NCBI RefSeq assembly: GCF_001719125.1
Contig: NZ_CP017006.1
Location: forward strand, 496,001 to 560,000
Length of the DNA stretch: 64,000 nt
Source: Sulfolobus sp. A20
GTDB lineage: Archaea > Thermoproteota > Thermoprotei_A > Sulfolobales > Sulfolobaceae
Direction of reading: 5' to 3'
A program made the position numbers and the translations under genes. Of this stretch, positions 34,556 to 44,376 are shown piece after piece. The notes beneath the pieces were generated by a model. That model worked only from the letters and a program-made list of their open reading frames with translations. It was not told the DNA's origin and did no database searches. The stretch's first letter is position 1. The number at the start of each line of letters is the position of its first letter.

Positions 34556-35988
34556 AGTCCACCATTAGGACTCCATATGCCAGAAGATCCAAGAGTACCA
34601 TTTCTTATTCTATTTTTATAAGAGTATCTTACAATTTCTGCCTTTTCTATATGCTCTGTTATATTCTTACCAATATCATGTCTATATATTAGCTTAGTAT
34701 CAGAATGAATATAGTTTATGCACTTATCTAACTTCTCTGAGGCAGTGTTAAAATCTCCAATGCAAACTAGTTCTAAAGCTCTAGATCCTTTAGTTATCAG
34801 TTGCATCCCTTCTAACGCCACAGAGCCGAAAAATACAATACAACCAACTTCCTTTATTTTATTTAAGTCCAACATAATCTTATGATTACTTGCCATCTGT
34901 TTTGAAATTGGATAGCCTAGAGGGGCAACTGCACGAACTACAGATGACTCCTCTTTCACTTTGATTTTTGCCTTGCTCAGATGACCAGTTGCCGTTAGCT
35001 CTATTATCTCTCCAAAATCAGAGTCAACCCTCGGAATTATAGCTGATGCCTCAGGATCACCAAATCTCGAATAGAATTCAATTACTGTTGGTCCCCATAA
35101 CTCTGTTAACATCATTTGTCCTGCTATTATTCCTACATAATTCTTTTTAGTCTCTTCATATATTGCGTTAATAGTTTTCTTAATAATTTCATAGGTTGAA
35201 ACGTATTCGTCTTCTGTAATAAACGGCAAGAGATGATCTGGTCCAGAAATAGAGCCCATACCTCCAGTCTCTGGTCCAATCCCATCTTGATATGCGTTTT
35301 TGTAATCTTGAGCAAGGGGTAGAGGTAGAGTAGAGTAACCATCAGATATCACGTGTAGGGTATATTCTGGTCCATCTACTTTCTCTTCTATTATTATCTT
35401 TGGTTCTCCTTCTTTCTTATACAAATTTCCAATACCCGATACACTCCTACTTAATGCATCTCTCTTATCTTGTGACAGATATGCTTCTAAATCTGCAACT
35501 ACTTTAACTCCCCTTCCGCCTACTTGACCAGCTGGCTTTATCGCTATTGAACCTCCGTAGTTTAAGATAAATTCTGCAGCTTCCTCGATTGTATAAAACG
35601 TCCTATATTTCAATCTTCCCGGAATGGAGTATTTCCACATGAGTTGTCTTGCCCAGGCTTTAGACTCTTCTATCTTAGCTGTTTCCTTTAATGGTCCAAA
35701 CACGGGAATACCTTCCTCTTTAAATACGTTAGCTATTCCATGGAATAAGGGGTCTTCCGGACCAATAACCCCAATATCTGGACTAACTCTCTTTATTACT
35801 TCCTTTACTCTATCCACTGATGAAGTATCTCCGATAAAATACTCTCCATTAGTATTCTTTACTACTTCATTTATACCTGGATTAATATAAGTGGAAAGTG
35901 CAAATACCTTGTAGCCTTTTGGAGATTTTCCCAAAGAATAAGCTAATGAATGCTCTCTAGCCCCATCTCCGATTAAAAGAACTTTCAC
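34549..35988 (-). CDS. purD: Phosphoribosylamine-glycine ligase (PurD)
   Basis: This 479-residue GAR synthetase has an N-terminal domain (LLIGDGAREHSLAYSL), an ATP-grasp core (KPAGQVGGRGVKVV about 157, GPETGGMGSISG about 238, EFYSRFGDPEASAIIPR about 321) and a C-terminal domain. The protein is about 50 residues longer than bacterial PurD and ends in a Gly/Ser/Trp-rich tail. Its ATG follows the stop of the PurF-like gene with no spacer. Confidence 0.92.
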   Translation of the reverse strand: MKVLLIGDGAREHSLAYSLGKSPKGYKVFALSTYINPGINEVVKNTNGEYFIGDTSSVDRVKEVIKRVSPDIGVIGPEDPLFHGIANVFKEEGIPVFGPLKETAKIEESKAWARQLMWKYSIPGRLKYRTFYTIEEAAEFILNYGGSIAIKPAGQVGGRGVKVVADLEAYLSQDKRDALSRSVSGIGNLYKKEGEPKIIIEEKVDGPEYTLHVISDGYSTLPLPLAQDYKNAYQDGIGPETGGMGSISGPDHLLPFITEDEYVSTYEIIKKTINAIYEETKKNYVGIIAGQMMLTELWGPTVIEFYSRFGDPEASAIIPRVDSDFGEIIELTATGHLSKAKIKVKEESSVVRAVAPLGYPISKQMASNHKIMLDLNKIKEVGCIVFFGSVALEGMQLITKGSRALELVCIGDFNTASEKLDKCINYIHSDTKLIYRHDIGKNITEHIEKAEIVRYSYKNRIRNGTLGSSGIWSPNGGLW

Positions 35989-37197
35989 TCAGATCACCAC
36001 AGGATATTTTTTTGTCATACAACCTAAACATAATGAGTTATGACCTATTACCTTAATTAGCCCTTCTAAGCTGAGCCAATAAATAGAGTCTACTCCAAGC
36101 ACTTTTGCTATTTCAGAATCGTTTAGATTTGCAGAAATCAATTCCTTCTCCTCAGGCACTTCAATCCCATATGGGCAATTTGAGATTAGTTTAGGACTTC
36201 CGATAAGTACATGAACTTCCTTGGCTCCAAGTTTCCTTAAATTAAATACGGTGTTCTTTATAGTAGTCCCGGTAACCATTGAGTCATCTATGAGCACTAC
36301 TCTCTTTCCCTTAACTGCAGTTTTTATTGGATTTAGCTTTAATTGAACTCCAACTATTTTCAAAAAGCTATCTGAAGCTAACATAGTCCTAATTGGACTT
36401 CCGGTTCTAGTAAATCCTAGATCCATAGGTAAGCCTAATTTCCTTGAGTAACCTATAGCAAAAGGTAGCGCAGTTTCTGGTACTCCTATTACCGTATCAG
36501 CGTTTAAAGGTCTTTCAATCGCTAACTGTTCTCCTATTCTTAGCCTCAAATCATATACTTCTCTTTCATTTACTTTACTATCTATTCTAGCCTGATAGAT
36601 ATATTCAATTGCGCAATAGGACTTCTTAGGTTTTCTTACCTGCTTGCTTTCAATATGATATTTATCAATTATTATCATTTCTCCAGGATTTATATCTCTT
36701 TTATATTCAGCCCCGATAACATACATAGCTGTTGGTTCTGACGCCACTACAGCTAAATCAAACCCAAAACCTCCTATACTTATTGGTTTTAGTCCAAATT
36801 CATCTCTATATGCTATTAATTGACCCTCTTTGCTTATACCAATAAATGATATAGGTGCTTTAAGCCTTTCTATAACACTCTCTGGATCTTTAAATAACTC
36901 TGCAAATATGTCATTATCCTTCACTTCTCCATCCACAACTATAGAACCTTCCCCAGAAATTATCGGATATTTATGCCTAGTCCCTGCGTAACCTATTCCC
37001 GCCCAGCCACTTAATCCCTCGATATTTAGATCCTCAGGTGCAACATCTTGATTTATTAAAGTTATTTTTCCGTCTTTGAGTAAAGCTAAACCACTTTTTG
37101 AATAGCCTCGATGTTGCAATCCAATAATTCCATAGTATAAGAACTTCGAGATGTTCCATACTTCATCGAAGGCTAAAATTCCGAGGATTCCTGCCAT
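35989..37197 (-). CDS. PurF paralog lacking the glutaminase nucleophile
   Basis: This 402-residue protein aligns along its whole length with PurF (LQHRGYSKSGLALL, RDEFGLKPISIGG, VVLIDDSMVTGTTIKNT at 300-316) but starts Met-Ala-Gly-Ile-Leu, with Ala where PurF has the mature N-terminal Cys. The RYSTTG segment is replaced by AGTRHKYP and the oxyanion Asn by Asp89. The PRPP loop is kept, with Thr for Arg, and so are all four presumed Fe-S cysteines (C195, C341, C390, C393). A stop codon two codons upstream rules out a longer N-terminus. It may be an ammonia-using PRTase or a regulatory subunit of the adjacent PurF. Confidence 0.85.
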   Translation of the reverse strand: MAGILGILAFDEVWNISKFLYYGIIGLQHRGYSKSGLALLKDGKITLINQDVAPEDLNIEGLSGWAGIGYAGTRHKYPIISGEGSIVVDGEVKDNDIFAELFKDPESVIERLKAPISFIGISKEGQLIAYRDEFGLKPISIGGFGFDLAVVASEPTAMYVIGAEYKRDINPGEMIIIDKYHIESKQVRKPKKSYCAIEYIYQARIDSKVNEREVYDLRLRIGEQLAIERPLNADTVIGVPETALPFAIGYSRKLGLPMDLGFTRTGSPIRTMLASDSFLKIVGVQLKLNPIKTAVKGKRVVLIDDSMVTGTTIKNTVFNLRKLGAKEVHVLIGSPKLISNCPYGIEVPEEKELISANLNDSEIAKVLGVDSIYWLSLEGLIKVIGHNSLCLGCMTKKYPVVI

Positions 37198-37203
37198 TTT
37201 TTA

Positions 37204-38556
37204 TCACTTTCCAAATATTTTTTCTAACTCAGAAATATCATATTTAAACTTTAATGGATAATTTCCAGTAAAACAAGCTACACATAAATCTTTCCTCCCT
37301 ATAGCCTGAATTAGCTCATCTACTGTTAAGTACTCTACTGAGTCAGCCAATAGTTCTTTACTTATTTCCCTTTCTGTCCTATTATAAGCTACTAGCTCAT
37401 CCCTCTTAGGGAAATCTATTCCCATATAGCAAGGATATTTGATCATGGGTGAGCCAACTCGTATATGCACTTCAGTTGCGCCTGCATTTCGTAGTATACT
37501 TACTATTCTCCTCATGGTATTTCCTCTAACTATAGAATCGTCTATTAGTATAACTTTCTTCCCTCTTACTGCTTCTTCTACTACTCCAAATTTTTCTTCA
37601 AGGACTTCTTTCCTCTTATCTTGGCTTGGCATAATGAAGGATCTTATCGACGATAAAGTTTTCACTAATGCTTCCTCCAACGGAATTTTACTCCTCCTAG
37701 AGAAGCCCAAAGCTACTGGTCTTGACGAATCTGGAACTGGAATTACAATGTCTCCGTCGGCAGGGTGTTTTTCCGCTAATATCTCTCCTATTCTGTACCT
37801 AGCAAAGTAAACTGAATAGCCATCTATGTTGGTATCTGATCTTGCGAAATATATATATTCAAAAGAACAAGTAGCGGATAAAGTACTATTAGCTAATACT
37901 TCATCATAAATTATCCTACCGTCCTTTAAAATTATCACTTCTCCCGGTTTTACATGCTTTATGATTTTCCCACCTAATTGTCTTATTATTGAATCCTCTG
38001 ATGAAAGTATTAGAGAATCATTTAATTTACCTAAGACTAATGGATGAAATCCAAGAGGGTCTCTCATTCCTATTATCTTACCGTCACTCATTAGAATTAA
38101 AGCGGAGTACGCTCCATCAGAATTTTCCATAAAATTCTTCACAGTCTCAATTATACTATCCTTAACTATCCTCTTTTTGAAGAATGAGTAGATGTACTCA
38201 GTATCAGTTTTGAATGAGCCAAATTTATAATAGTTACTTATTGTACCATTAAACGCTACTACAATATCAGAGTCGCCTAAAGGTTGTGCTTCATCAATTG
38301 AGCTACTTCCGGTCGTTGAATATCTTACATGTCCTATACCATTACGTATTATCTTTTCTAGCTTGTCCCTAAATACTTCTTCTACTAGCCCTAACCCTTT
38401 AATAGTATATACCTTTTCCCTTTCTGAGTAAGATATGCCAGCTGACTCTTGTCCCCTATGCTGAAGTAATTTCAGCCCCTCTACAACTAACTGTATATTG
38501 ATTGGATATCTTGACGATATAGCAAAAATTCCACAATTTTCATGTAGTTTAACCAT
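37204..38556 (-). CDS. purF: Amidophosphoribosyltransferase (PurF), active form
   Basis: This 450-residue enzyme has a seven-residue propeptide before the nucleophile C8 (HENCGIF). Glutaminase residues are present: R78 in VRYSTTG, N103-G104 in AFNG and D118 in KTDTE. The PRPP loop is ILIDDSIVRGNT (336-347). Cysteines C230, C376, C425 and C428 match the [4Fe-4S] ligands of Bacillus-type PurF. It converts PRPP and glutamine to phosphoribosylamine, the first purine step. It overlaps purL by 8 nt and is followed 6 nt later by its Cys-less paralog. Confidence 0.94.
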   Translation of the reverse strand: MVKLHENCGIFAISSRYPINIQLVVEGLKLLQHRGQESAGISYSEREKVYTIKGLGLVEEVFRDKLEKIIRNGIGHVRYSTTGSSSIDEAQPLGDSDIVVAFNGTISNYYKFGSFKTDTEYIYSFFKKRIVKDSIIETVKNFMENSDGAYSALILMSDGKIIGMRDPLGFHPLVLGKLNDSLILSSEDSIIRQLGGKIIKHVKPGEVIILKDGRIIYDEVLANSTLSATCSFEYIYFARSDTNIDGYSVYFARYRIGEILAEKHPADGDIVIPVPDSSRPVALGFSRRSKIPLEEALVKTLSSIRSFIMPSQDKRKEVLEEKFGVVEEAVRGKKVILIDDSIVRGNTMRRIVSILRNAGATEVHIRVGSPMIKYPCYMGIDFPKRDELVAYNRTEREISKELLADSVEYLTVDELIQAIGRKDLCVACFTGNYPLKFKYDISELEKIFGK

Positions 38557-40684
38557 TAATCATCTCCTCCTCAAGGAAATAACGATAATAATCAACGAGC
38601 TTGTTTAAATCGAATTTTTCACCATTTATCTCTAAAACACCAGAATTTTTATCGACATTTCCTATAACCGAGGCAACTATTCCCTTACTGTTTGCTTTCC
38701 TTATTATCCAATCTGGATCATTAGATAATAATATGAATCTTCCACTACTTTCTGAAAATAAAATTCTTTTTAAATCATCAGTATCTGCTATTACATTTTT
38801 ATCATTTATGCTAACTCCAAATCCATTATGAACGATACTAAATAATGAATAAGCCAGACCACCTTTGTTAACGTCTTTTGCAAAAATTATCTTTTCATCG
38901 TTGATTAATTCCAGAACAACTTGTGATGCTAGTAAATCCTCTTGAAGTCTAACCTTAGGGACATCAGATATAACATTAAATATTTTTGAAAATAATGAAC
39001 CACCTAATTCTCCCCTAGTATATCCTAAGAGTACTATGTAAGTATCTTCCTCAACTCTGTTCCTCAAGAATTTCCCTTGTACAATACCAGCCATAACTAT
39101 TAATGGAGTGGGCTTTATTGGAATACCTCTGTTATTCTCGTTATAGAATGAAACCTTACCACCTACAATAGGTATGTTGAAAAATCTGGCTGCTTCTCCT
39201 ATGCCTCTAACTGCGTCTACAAAATCATTGTAAACTTCTGGCTTTTTAGGATCTCCAAACTGAAGGTGATCGACTGCAACTATTCCCTTAGCCCCAACTG
39301 ACGCTAGATTCCTGTAAGCTTCAGCAAATATACCTTTACCGCATTCATAGGAGTCTTCTTCACATAGATCTGGATTTGCATCACCTTTCACTGCTAATAG
39401 TTTTCCGTTAGGCAAAAGTAATACTGCACTATCAGCTTCTCCAGGCTTAACTACAGTAGAAGTATTAACTTCATAATCGTATTGACTATACACCCACTCT
39501 TTACTTACTAAATCAGGATGAGATAGAACAGTATATAAGGCATCCTTAAGAGATATAGAAGATTTTGTCTCTTTTTTAACACTATCTTTTTCCTTTCTTC
39601 TTATTGGCCAAATAAATCTAGGAGGGTTAAGCAGAATATCAGAGGGTAGTGTTACTATATCCTTGTTATTATACCTAAACTTTATATAAGGATCTTTAAC
39701 TATCTCGCCTATTACCGTACATGGGTATTCGTATTGTTTAAAAATCTCACAAACTTCATCTACTTTATTAGGTTTAACTGCATACAACATTCTTTCTTGT
39801 GTCTCAGACACGACTATGTCTATTGGATCCATTCCCTTAACCCGCAGAGGAATTTTTTCTATATTCACTATTGCCCCTAGTCCATTTGCGATTTCAGTCA
39901 CAGCTACTGCGAGGCCTCCTCCACCTAAATCTTTTATAGCTTCTACCTTATCTGAAACCTCTAGTGTTGCGTCTAAAACTATTTTGCCAGCAAAAGGATC
40001 AGCTATTTGAACAGCCCCAATTTCGTCTTCTCCGCTCAATTTTCTTGAAGCAAAAGAAGCCCCACCTAAACCGTCAACCCCAGTCAAACCTACTAAAACT
40101 AACTTTAACCCAGGCTCTTTAACTACACTAGGAATTATTTTATCCTTTCTAACTACACCCACACAAGCCACATCAACTAAAGGATTATCGTTAAATGATT
40201 CATCAAATGCTAATTCACCACCTACTACTGGTACGCCTATACTATTCCCGTAAAATGCTATTCCTGCTATTATGTTTTTTAACAACCAACGAGTTCTATC
40301 GCTCCTAATATCCCCTACTCTAATCATATCTAATAATGCAATAGGTTTAGCTCCTTTACTTATTATATCTCTAATTATTCCGCCTACTCCTGTTGCAGCT
40401 CCATTAAATGGGTCTACAGCCGATGGATGGTTATGACTTTCAACTTTTAAGACGATAGCCCAACCGTCACCAATATCTATTGCACCTGCATCTTGCCAGT
40501 CTTCTATTCCCATCACTACGTTTTCTCCTTCGGTAGGAAAGCTCTTTAAGAAAACTTTTGATGATTTATAAGAGCAGTGCTCAGACCATACTGCATCTAG
40601 TACTTTCCATTCAGCTTCATTTGGCTCTCTTCCTAATCTTCTTCTTACCTCATCCATTTCGATAGGTAATAAGTTTACGCCCAT
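38549..40684 (-). CDS. purL: FGAM synthase subunit PurL
   Basis: This 711-residue small-type PurL has VLDAVWSEHCSYKSSK (about 27), ESHNHPSAVDPFNGAATGVGGIIRD (about 83-107) and KDLGGGGLAVAVTEIA (about 256). It lacks the amidotransferase domain, which is supplied by PurQ, with PurS as the third subunit. It converts FGAR to FGAM with ATP. It overlaps purQ by 10 nt. Confidence 0.95.
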   Translation of the reverse strand: MGVNLLPIEMDEVRRRLGREPNEAEWKVLDAVWSEHCSYKSSKVFLKSFPTEGENVVMGIEDWQDAGAIDIGDGWAIVLKVESHNHPSAVDPFNGAATGVGGIIRDIISKGAKPIALLDMIRVGDIRSDRTRWLLKNIIAGIAFYGNSIGVPVVGGELAFDESFNDNPLVDVACVGVVRKDKIIPSVVKEPGLKLVLVGLTGVDGLGGASFASRKLSGEDEIGAVQIADPFAGKIVLDATLEVSDKVEAIKDLGGGGLAVAVTEIANGLGAIVNIEKIPLRVKGMDPIDIVVSETQERMLYAVKPNKVDEVCEIFKQYEYPCTVIGEIVKDPYIKFRYNNKDIVTLPSDILLNPPRFIWPIRRKEKDSVKKETKSSISLKDALYTVLSHPDLVSKEWVYSQYDYEVNTSTVVKPGEADSAVLLLPNGKLLAVKGDANPDLCEEDSYECGKGIFAEAYRNLASVGAKGIVAVDHLQFGDPKKPEVYNDFVDAVRGIGEAARFFNIPIVGGKVSFYNENNRGIPIKPTPLIVMAGIVQGKFLRNRVEEDTYIVLLGYTRGELGGSLFSKIFNVISDVPKVRLQEDLLASQVVLELINDEKIIFAKDVNKGGLAYSLFSIVHNGFGVSINDKNVIADTDDLKRILFSESSGRFILLSNDPDWIIRKANSKGIVASVIGNVDKNSGVLEINGEKFDLNKLVDYYRYFLEEEMING

Positions 40685-41349
40685 TTTGCCAACCCTCTTA
40701 ATAAAAGTAATCCATCCGTGCTTCCATCCGGTGAAATTAATTTAAACGAAGCCCTCTCGGGATGAGGCATTAACCCAATTACATTCCCCTCCTCGTTAGC
40801 TACTGATGCAATATTCAGTAGGGAACCGTTAGGGTTAGCCTTTTCAGTGGGTTTTCCCATCTCGTCAACGTACTGTATAACCATGTGTGACTTAGCATAG
40901 TCAACATCGTCTATGTAATATCTTCCTTCAGCATGAGCTATAGGCATCCTAATGATATTTTTGCCTAGTCCACGAGTTAGGACGGTATCAAATCTTACTA
41001 CCTTAAGGTAAGTCCATTTAGAAATGAATCTTAGCTTCAAATTAGGTAATAATGCGCCCTTTAATAGACCGCTCTCCACTAATATTTGGAAGCCATTGCA
41101 TATTCCAATTACTGGCTTTCCATTATCAGCAATCTCTTTAACGAGTTTTACAGCTTCAGTATTAGACGCTATACTACCAGCCCTTAAATAATCACCAAAA
41201 CTAAACCCACCAGGTAGTATAACTCCACTATACTTATCTGGATCAAATTCTTGATGCTTTACTACTTTTGCTTGTACACCTGCTTCCAGTAACGCTTTAT
41301 ATACGTCAGACTCACAAGTAGTTCCAGGGAATTTTATAACTGCGATCAT
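40675..41349 (-). CDS. purQ: FGAM synthase glutaminase subunit PurQ
   Basis: This 224-residue class I amidotransferase has GVILPGGFSFGDYLRAG (about 44-60), the nucleophile Cys in GICNGFQILVESGLL (about 81-95) and the His-Glu of MPHPERASF near the C-terminus. It delivers ammonia to PurL. It overlaps purS by 4 nt. Confidence 0.95.
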   Translation of the reverse strand: MIAVIKFPGTTCESDVYKALLEAGVQAKVVKHQEFDPDKYSGVILPGGFSFGDYLRAGSIASNTEAVKLVKEIADNGKPVIGICNGFQILVESGLLKGALLPNLKLRFISKWTYLKVVRFDTVLTRGLGKNIIRMPIAHAEGRYYIDDVDYAKSHMVIQYVDEMGKPTEKANPNGSLLNIASVANEEGNVIGLMPHPERASFKLISPDGSTDGLLLLRGLAKWA

Positions 41350-41609
41350 TCTTTACTCACTCTTACAATAATTTTATGTACAATAGGGTTGTATAATCTG
41401 CCTTCTGAAGCAACTTTTTCAATTATTTCTTTAGCGGATTTTTCGTCACTAGCCTCTATCTTAAACCTAATATATTTTCCAACTCTCGTTTCTAGTACAT
41501 TTTTACTATACTTCTCTACAACATATTTTTGTAAGGTCTCTCCTTCAGGGTCTCTAACTATATCCTTATTTATTATTATTAATTCTACAGAATAAATCAT
41601 TTTTAACAC
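41346..41609 (-). CDS. purS: FGAM synthase subunit PurS
   Basis: This 87-residue protein has typical PurS features: DPEGETLQKYVVEKY (about 17-31), VGKYIRFKIEASDEKSAKEIIEKVASE and the end IVHKIIVRVSKE. PurS bridges PurQ and PurL. It lies 5 nt after purC. Confidence 0.92.
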   Translation of the reverse strand: MLKMIYSVELIIINKDIVRDPEGETLQKYVVEKYSKNVLETRVGKYIRFKIEASDEKSAKEIIEKVASEGRLYNPIVHKIIVRVSKE

Positions 41610-41614
41610 CTAAT

Positions 41615-42316
41615 TTATTGTATAATTCTCTTCAAGAATTCTTCATAGGCTCTCTTAACTGTTGAGAGATCATATCCCTTTCTGTATAAATCTTTATCAT
41701 AGATTTTTCCATTACTATCTCTAATCCTCATACTATCGAGGCTTATCTCGTCACCTATAATTAATTTATTATCTAATCTGCCAAATTCAAGCTTGAAGTC
41801 ATACAATATAAATCCCTTATTCTTTATAAAATTGTAAAGCACTTCGTTTGCTTTTATCATAACTTCTTCAATATATCTAGCCTCATCCCTTGTAAGCAAT
41901 TTAAAATATTCTAGGTGAGAGTAATTTAATAATGGGTCATGAAGCTTATCGTCTTTTAGGAAAAACTCGACAATAGGAGGTTGAAACACTTCACCTTCTT
42001 TTATCGGGAGTCTCTTGACTATACTACCCGTCGCTATATTCCTTAACACTACTTCAACTGGGATCATCTTTAGCTTTTTAACTACCATCGTCCTATCATC
42101 ATACATACCAACGTAATGCGTCTCTATTCCATTCCTCTCCAACAATCTAAACAATAAGGCTGAGGTTTGAGCATTTAATACGCCTTTACCCTCTAGTACA
42201 TCTTTTCTTTGACCATCACCAGCGGTTATATCATCCTTGAACTTGAGTAATACGTAATTATTCTCATACTCGTAAACTATCTTCGTTTTTCCCTCAGAAA
42301 TCTTGGTTAGCTCCAT
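41615..42316 (-). CDS. purC: SAICAR synthase (PurC)
   Basis: This 233-residue enzyme has the signatures [14 protein letters not shown] (7-20), [21 protein letters not shown] (about 28-48), [11 protein letters not shown] (about 169) and [11 protein letters not shown]. It joins aspartate to CAIR. It is first in the pur operon; TATAAAAAC (42339-42347) is centred 26 bp before its ATG on the minus strand, so the operon mRNA is leaderless. purE, purK, purB and purH are not in the window. Confidence 0.95.
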   Translation of the reverse strand: MELTKISEGKTKIVYEYENNYVLLKFKDDITAGDGQRKDVLEGKGVLNAQTSALLFRLLERNGIETHYVGMYDDRTMVVKKLKMIPVEVVLRNIATGSIVKRLPIKEGEVFQPPIVEFFLKDDKLHDPLLNYSHLEYFKLLTRDEARYIEEVMIKANEVLYNFIKNKGFILYDFKLEFGRLDNKLIIGDEISLDSMRIRDSNGKIYDKDLYRKGYDLSTVKRAYEEFLKRIIQ

Positions 42317-42338
42317 TACGACTATTTTACATGACTGG

Positions 42339-42347
42339 TATAAAAAC
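42339..42347 (-). promoter_or_regulatory. purC: pur operon TATA box
   Basis: Read on the minus strand it is GTTTTTATA, preceded by an AAAG BRE-like segment and centred 26 bp from the purC ATG. Confidence 0.55.
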
Positions 42348-42396
42348 TTTGCTAAAATAATCCTTTAATATTTACTTATTTATGTAAATGATAACC

Positions 42397-42405
42397 CTTA
42401 TAATC
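42397..42405 (+). promoter_or_regulatory. TATA box of the tRNA-binding protein gene
   Basis: CTTATAATC is centred 26 bp before ATG 42427 and selects that start over the earlier in-frame ATG at 42388, which lies upstream of the TATA. Confidence 0.5.
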
Positions 42406-42426
42406 TTATATGGACTCTTTAAGAAC

Positions 42427-42771
42427 ATGAGTTCCCAGGTAACTATAGACGATTTCGCTAAACTCGATCTGAGGGTAGGTTTAGTCAAACAGGCTGAGAG
42501 AATAGAAGGTACCAGATTGTTGAGACTAGTTGTTGATCTAGGTAGTGAACAGAGACAAATCATAGCTGGGCTCGGAGAGTATTATAAGCCAGAAGAATTA
42601 GTAAATAAGAGAATAATAGTTATAGCTAACTTAAAGCCTAGAGTAATTAGAGGTTTTGAAAGTCAAGGTATGTTGCTAGCCGCTGGATGTAAGGAAGACG
42701 AACAAAAAGGAATAAAACCTAGAGTGCTAACAGTAGATGGAGAGATTCCTCCAGGAACAAAAATATGTTGA
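42427..42771 (+). CDS. tRNA-binding (EMAP/CsaA-like, MetG C-terminal) domain protein
   Basis: From ATG 42427 the product is 114 aa and is a single OB-fold tRNA-binding domain: FAKLDLRVGLVKQAERIEG (about 9-27), LLRLVVDLGSEQRQIIAGLGEYY and VIANLKPRVIRGFESQGMLLAA (about 66-87). It equals the C-terminal domain of bacterial methionyl-tRNA synthetase, which in archaea is often a separate gene. It probably acts in trans to bind tRNA. It overlaps the GTPase gene by 7 nt. Confidence 0.87.
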   Translation: MSSQVTIDDFAKLDLRVGLVKQAERIEGTRLLRLVVDLGSEQRQIIAGLGEYYKPEELVNKRIIVIANLKPRVIRGFESQGMLLAAGCKEDEQKGIKPRVLTVDGEIPPGTKIC

Positions 42772-43742
42772 ATCCATTTGATAAAGTAAAAGTCCCCGCA
42801 AAGGCAGATGATACTATAAGGATAATGTTGCATAGGCTCCCTAAAATAAATGGTAATACGCCAAAGGATAGAGAAATAAGGAGGTTAATGGAATATTATC
42901 AAAGGATAGAAAAATATTATGATTTTGTATTAAGTTTTCCTAAGATAGATGAACTTCACCCGTTTTATGTAGAGTCCATAAATATTCTAATAGATATTAA
43001 TAAACTTAAAGTTGATTTATATATAACTAAAAAAACCAGTTTAGTATCTATGCGAATATTAAAAAAATATATGGAAGAAATTAGGAGAAGTGACTCCAGA
43101 GAATCTAATAAGCTCATGAGAGAAGCTTTCGGTAGAGTCTCCTCTCTATTGAGAAAATATAGAAAGTATATCGATGAAATAATAGACGTTACAGTTCAAC
43201 TGAAGAAGATGAAGGCAATAGACCCTACACTACCAACAATTATAGTTTCCGGTCCTCCTAACGTGGGCAAATCTACTTTGGTATCTAGACTCTCTACAGC
43301 TAAACCGGAAGTAGCAAACTATCCATTTACTACTAAGGAAATTCATGTGGGGCATATAATTATTAACGATAATTACGTTCAAGTTATTGATACTCCAGGT
43401 ATTTTAGATAGACCAAACGAGAAGAGAAATAAGATAGAAGCCAAGGCTATAAATGCTTTAAAAAATTTAGATGGAATAATCGTATACATGTTCGATCCTT
43501 CAATTTCCTCTATTCTAACTGTCGATGAGCAAATTCATCTCTTTGAGGAAATTTTGACTTTCAAAAAAGTGGTAATTCCAGTTATAAATAAGATTGATGA
43601 TAAAGATATTAATAATTATGATTCCATAGTAAAAGAGCTATCAAGGAGGAGCATGAAGTGGTATGAAATAAGTGCTGAAAGTGGGTTAGGTTTGGAAGAG
43701 TTAAAGAAAGATCTTTTAAATCGTCTAAACATTAGTAGGTAG
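42765..43742 (+). CDS. Nog1/Obg-type GTPase
   Basis: This 325-residue protein has a helical N-terminal domain (about 1-155; NPFDKVKVPAKADD, typical of Nog1) and a G domain with G1 GPPNVGKSTL (about 164), G2 YPFTTKEIHVGHI, G3 DTPGILDRP (about 206) and G4 NKID (about 281). Nog1 relatives act in large ribosomal subunit assembly. Its start overlaps the tRNA-binding protein gene, and queE follows after 1 nt. Confidence 0.87.
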   Translation: MLNPFDKVKVPAKADDTIRIMLHRLPKINGNTPKDREIRRLMEYYQRIEKYYDFVLSFPKIDELHPFYVESINILIDINKLKVDLYITKKTSLVSMRILKKYMEEIRRSDSRESNKLMREAFGRVSSLLRKYRKYIDEIIDVTVQLKKMKAIDPTLPTIIVSGPPNVGKSTLVSRLSTAKPEVANYPFTTKEIHVGHIIINDNYVQVIDTPGILDRPNEKRNKIEAKAINALKNLDGIIVYMFDPSISSILTVDEQIHLFEEILTFKKVVIPVINKIDDKDINNYDSIVKELSRRSMKWYEISAESGLGLEELKKDLLNRLNISR

Positions 43743-43743
43743 A

Positions 43744-44376
43744 ATGAAATACAGAGTAATTGAGATATTTACCTCGATTCAAGGGGAAGGAGAGGTAATT
43801 GGTAGACCATCTAACTTCATAAGGTTAGCTACTTGTAATCTGAGATGTGTTTGGTGTGATACTAAGTATTCTTGGAGTGTGGGAACTTTAATGGATATTG
43901 ATGAAATTGTAGCTAGATTAGACAATAGAATAAAGTTGACCACAATAACCGGTGGTGAACCATTACTCCAAAACTTAGAACCATTAGCAGAAGTACTAAA
44001 GGGTAGGTTAGGTCATAAGATAGTAATCGAGACTAATGGCACTATAAAGCCTTCAGAAAAACTAAGGAAGCTTGTTGACGTATTTTCGGTCTCGCCAAAG
44101 TTAAGTAATTCTGGACACAATATTAACTATAACTTTAAGGATGACGATTGGGCCACATATTACAAGTTTGTAATAGTTTATCCTCATAAAGACATAGATG
44201 AGGTAGTGAAATTTGTAGAGTCTCAAGCAATTAATCCAGAGAAGGTAATTTTACAACCCGATGGGAATAGACAAGATTACATTGACGCAATTTCAGAGAT
44301 AACAGAAGTTTTACTGTCAAAAGGTCTCCAATTTAGGATTCTTCCTCAATTCCATAGGATTCTTGGAATTAGATGA
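43744..44376 (+). CDS. queE: 7-carboxy-7-deazaguanine synthase (QueE)
   Basis: This 210-residue radical SAM enzyme begins EIFTSIQGEGEVIGRPSNFIR, the QueE substrate segment, followed by the CX3CX2C motif CNLRCVWC (about 31-38), TGGEPLLQ and ILPQFHRILG. In archaea it supplies preQ0 for the archaeosine of tRNA. Its last 60 nt overlap the convergent taw3 gene. Confidence 0.92.
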   Translation: MKYRVIEIFTSIQGEGEVIGRPSNFIRLATCNLRCVWCDTKYSWSVGTLMDIDEIVARLDNRIKLTTITGGEPLLQNLEPLAEVLKGRLGHKIVIETNGTIKPSEKLRKLVDVFSVSPKLSNSGHNINYNFKDDDWATYYKFVIVYPHKDIDEVVKFVESQAINPEKVILQPDGNRQDYIDAISEITEVLLSKGLQFRILPQFHRILGIR

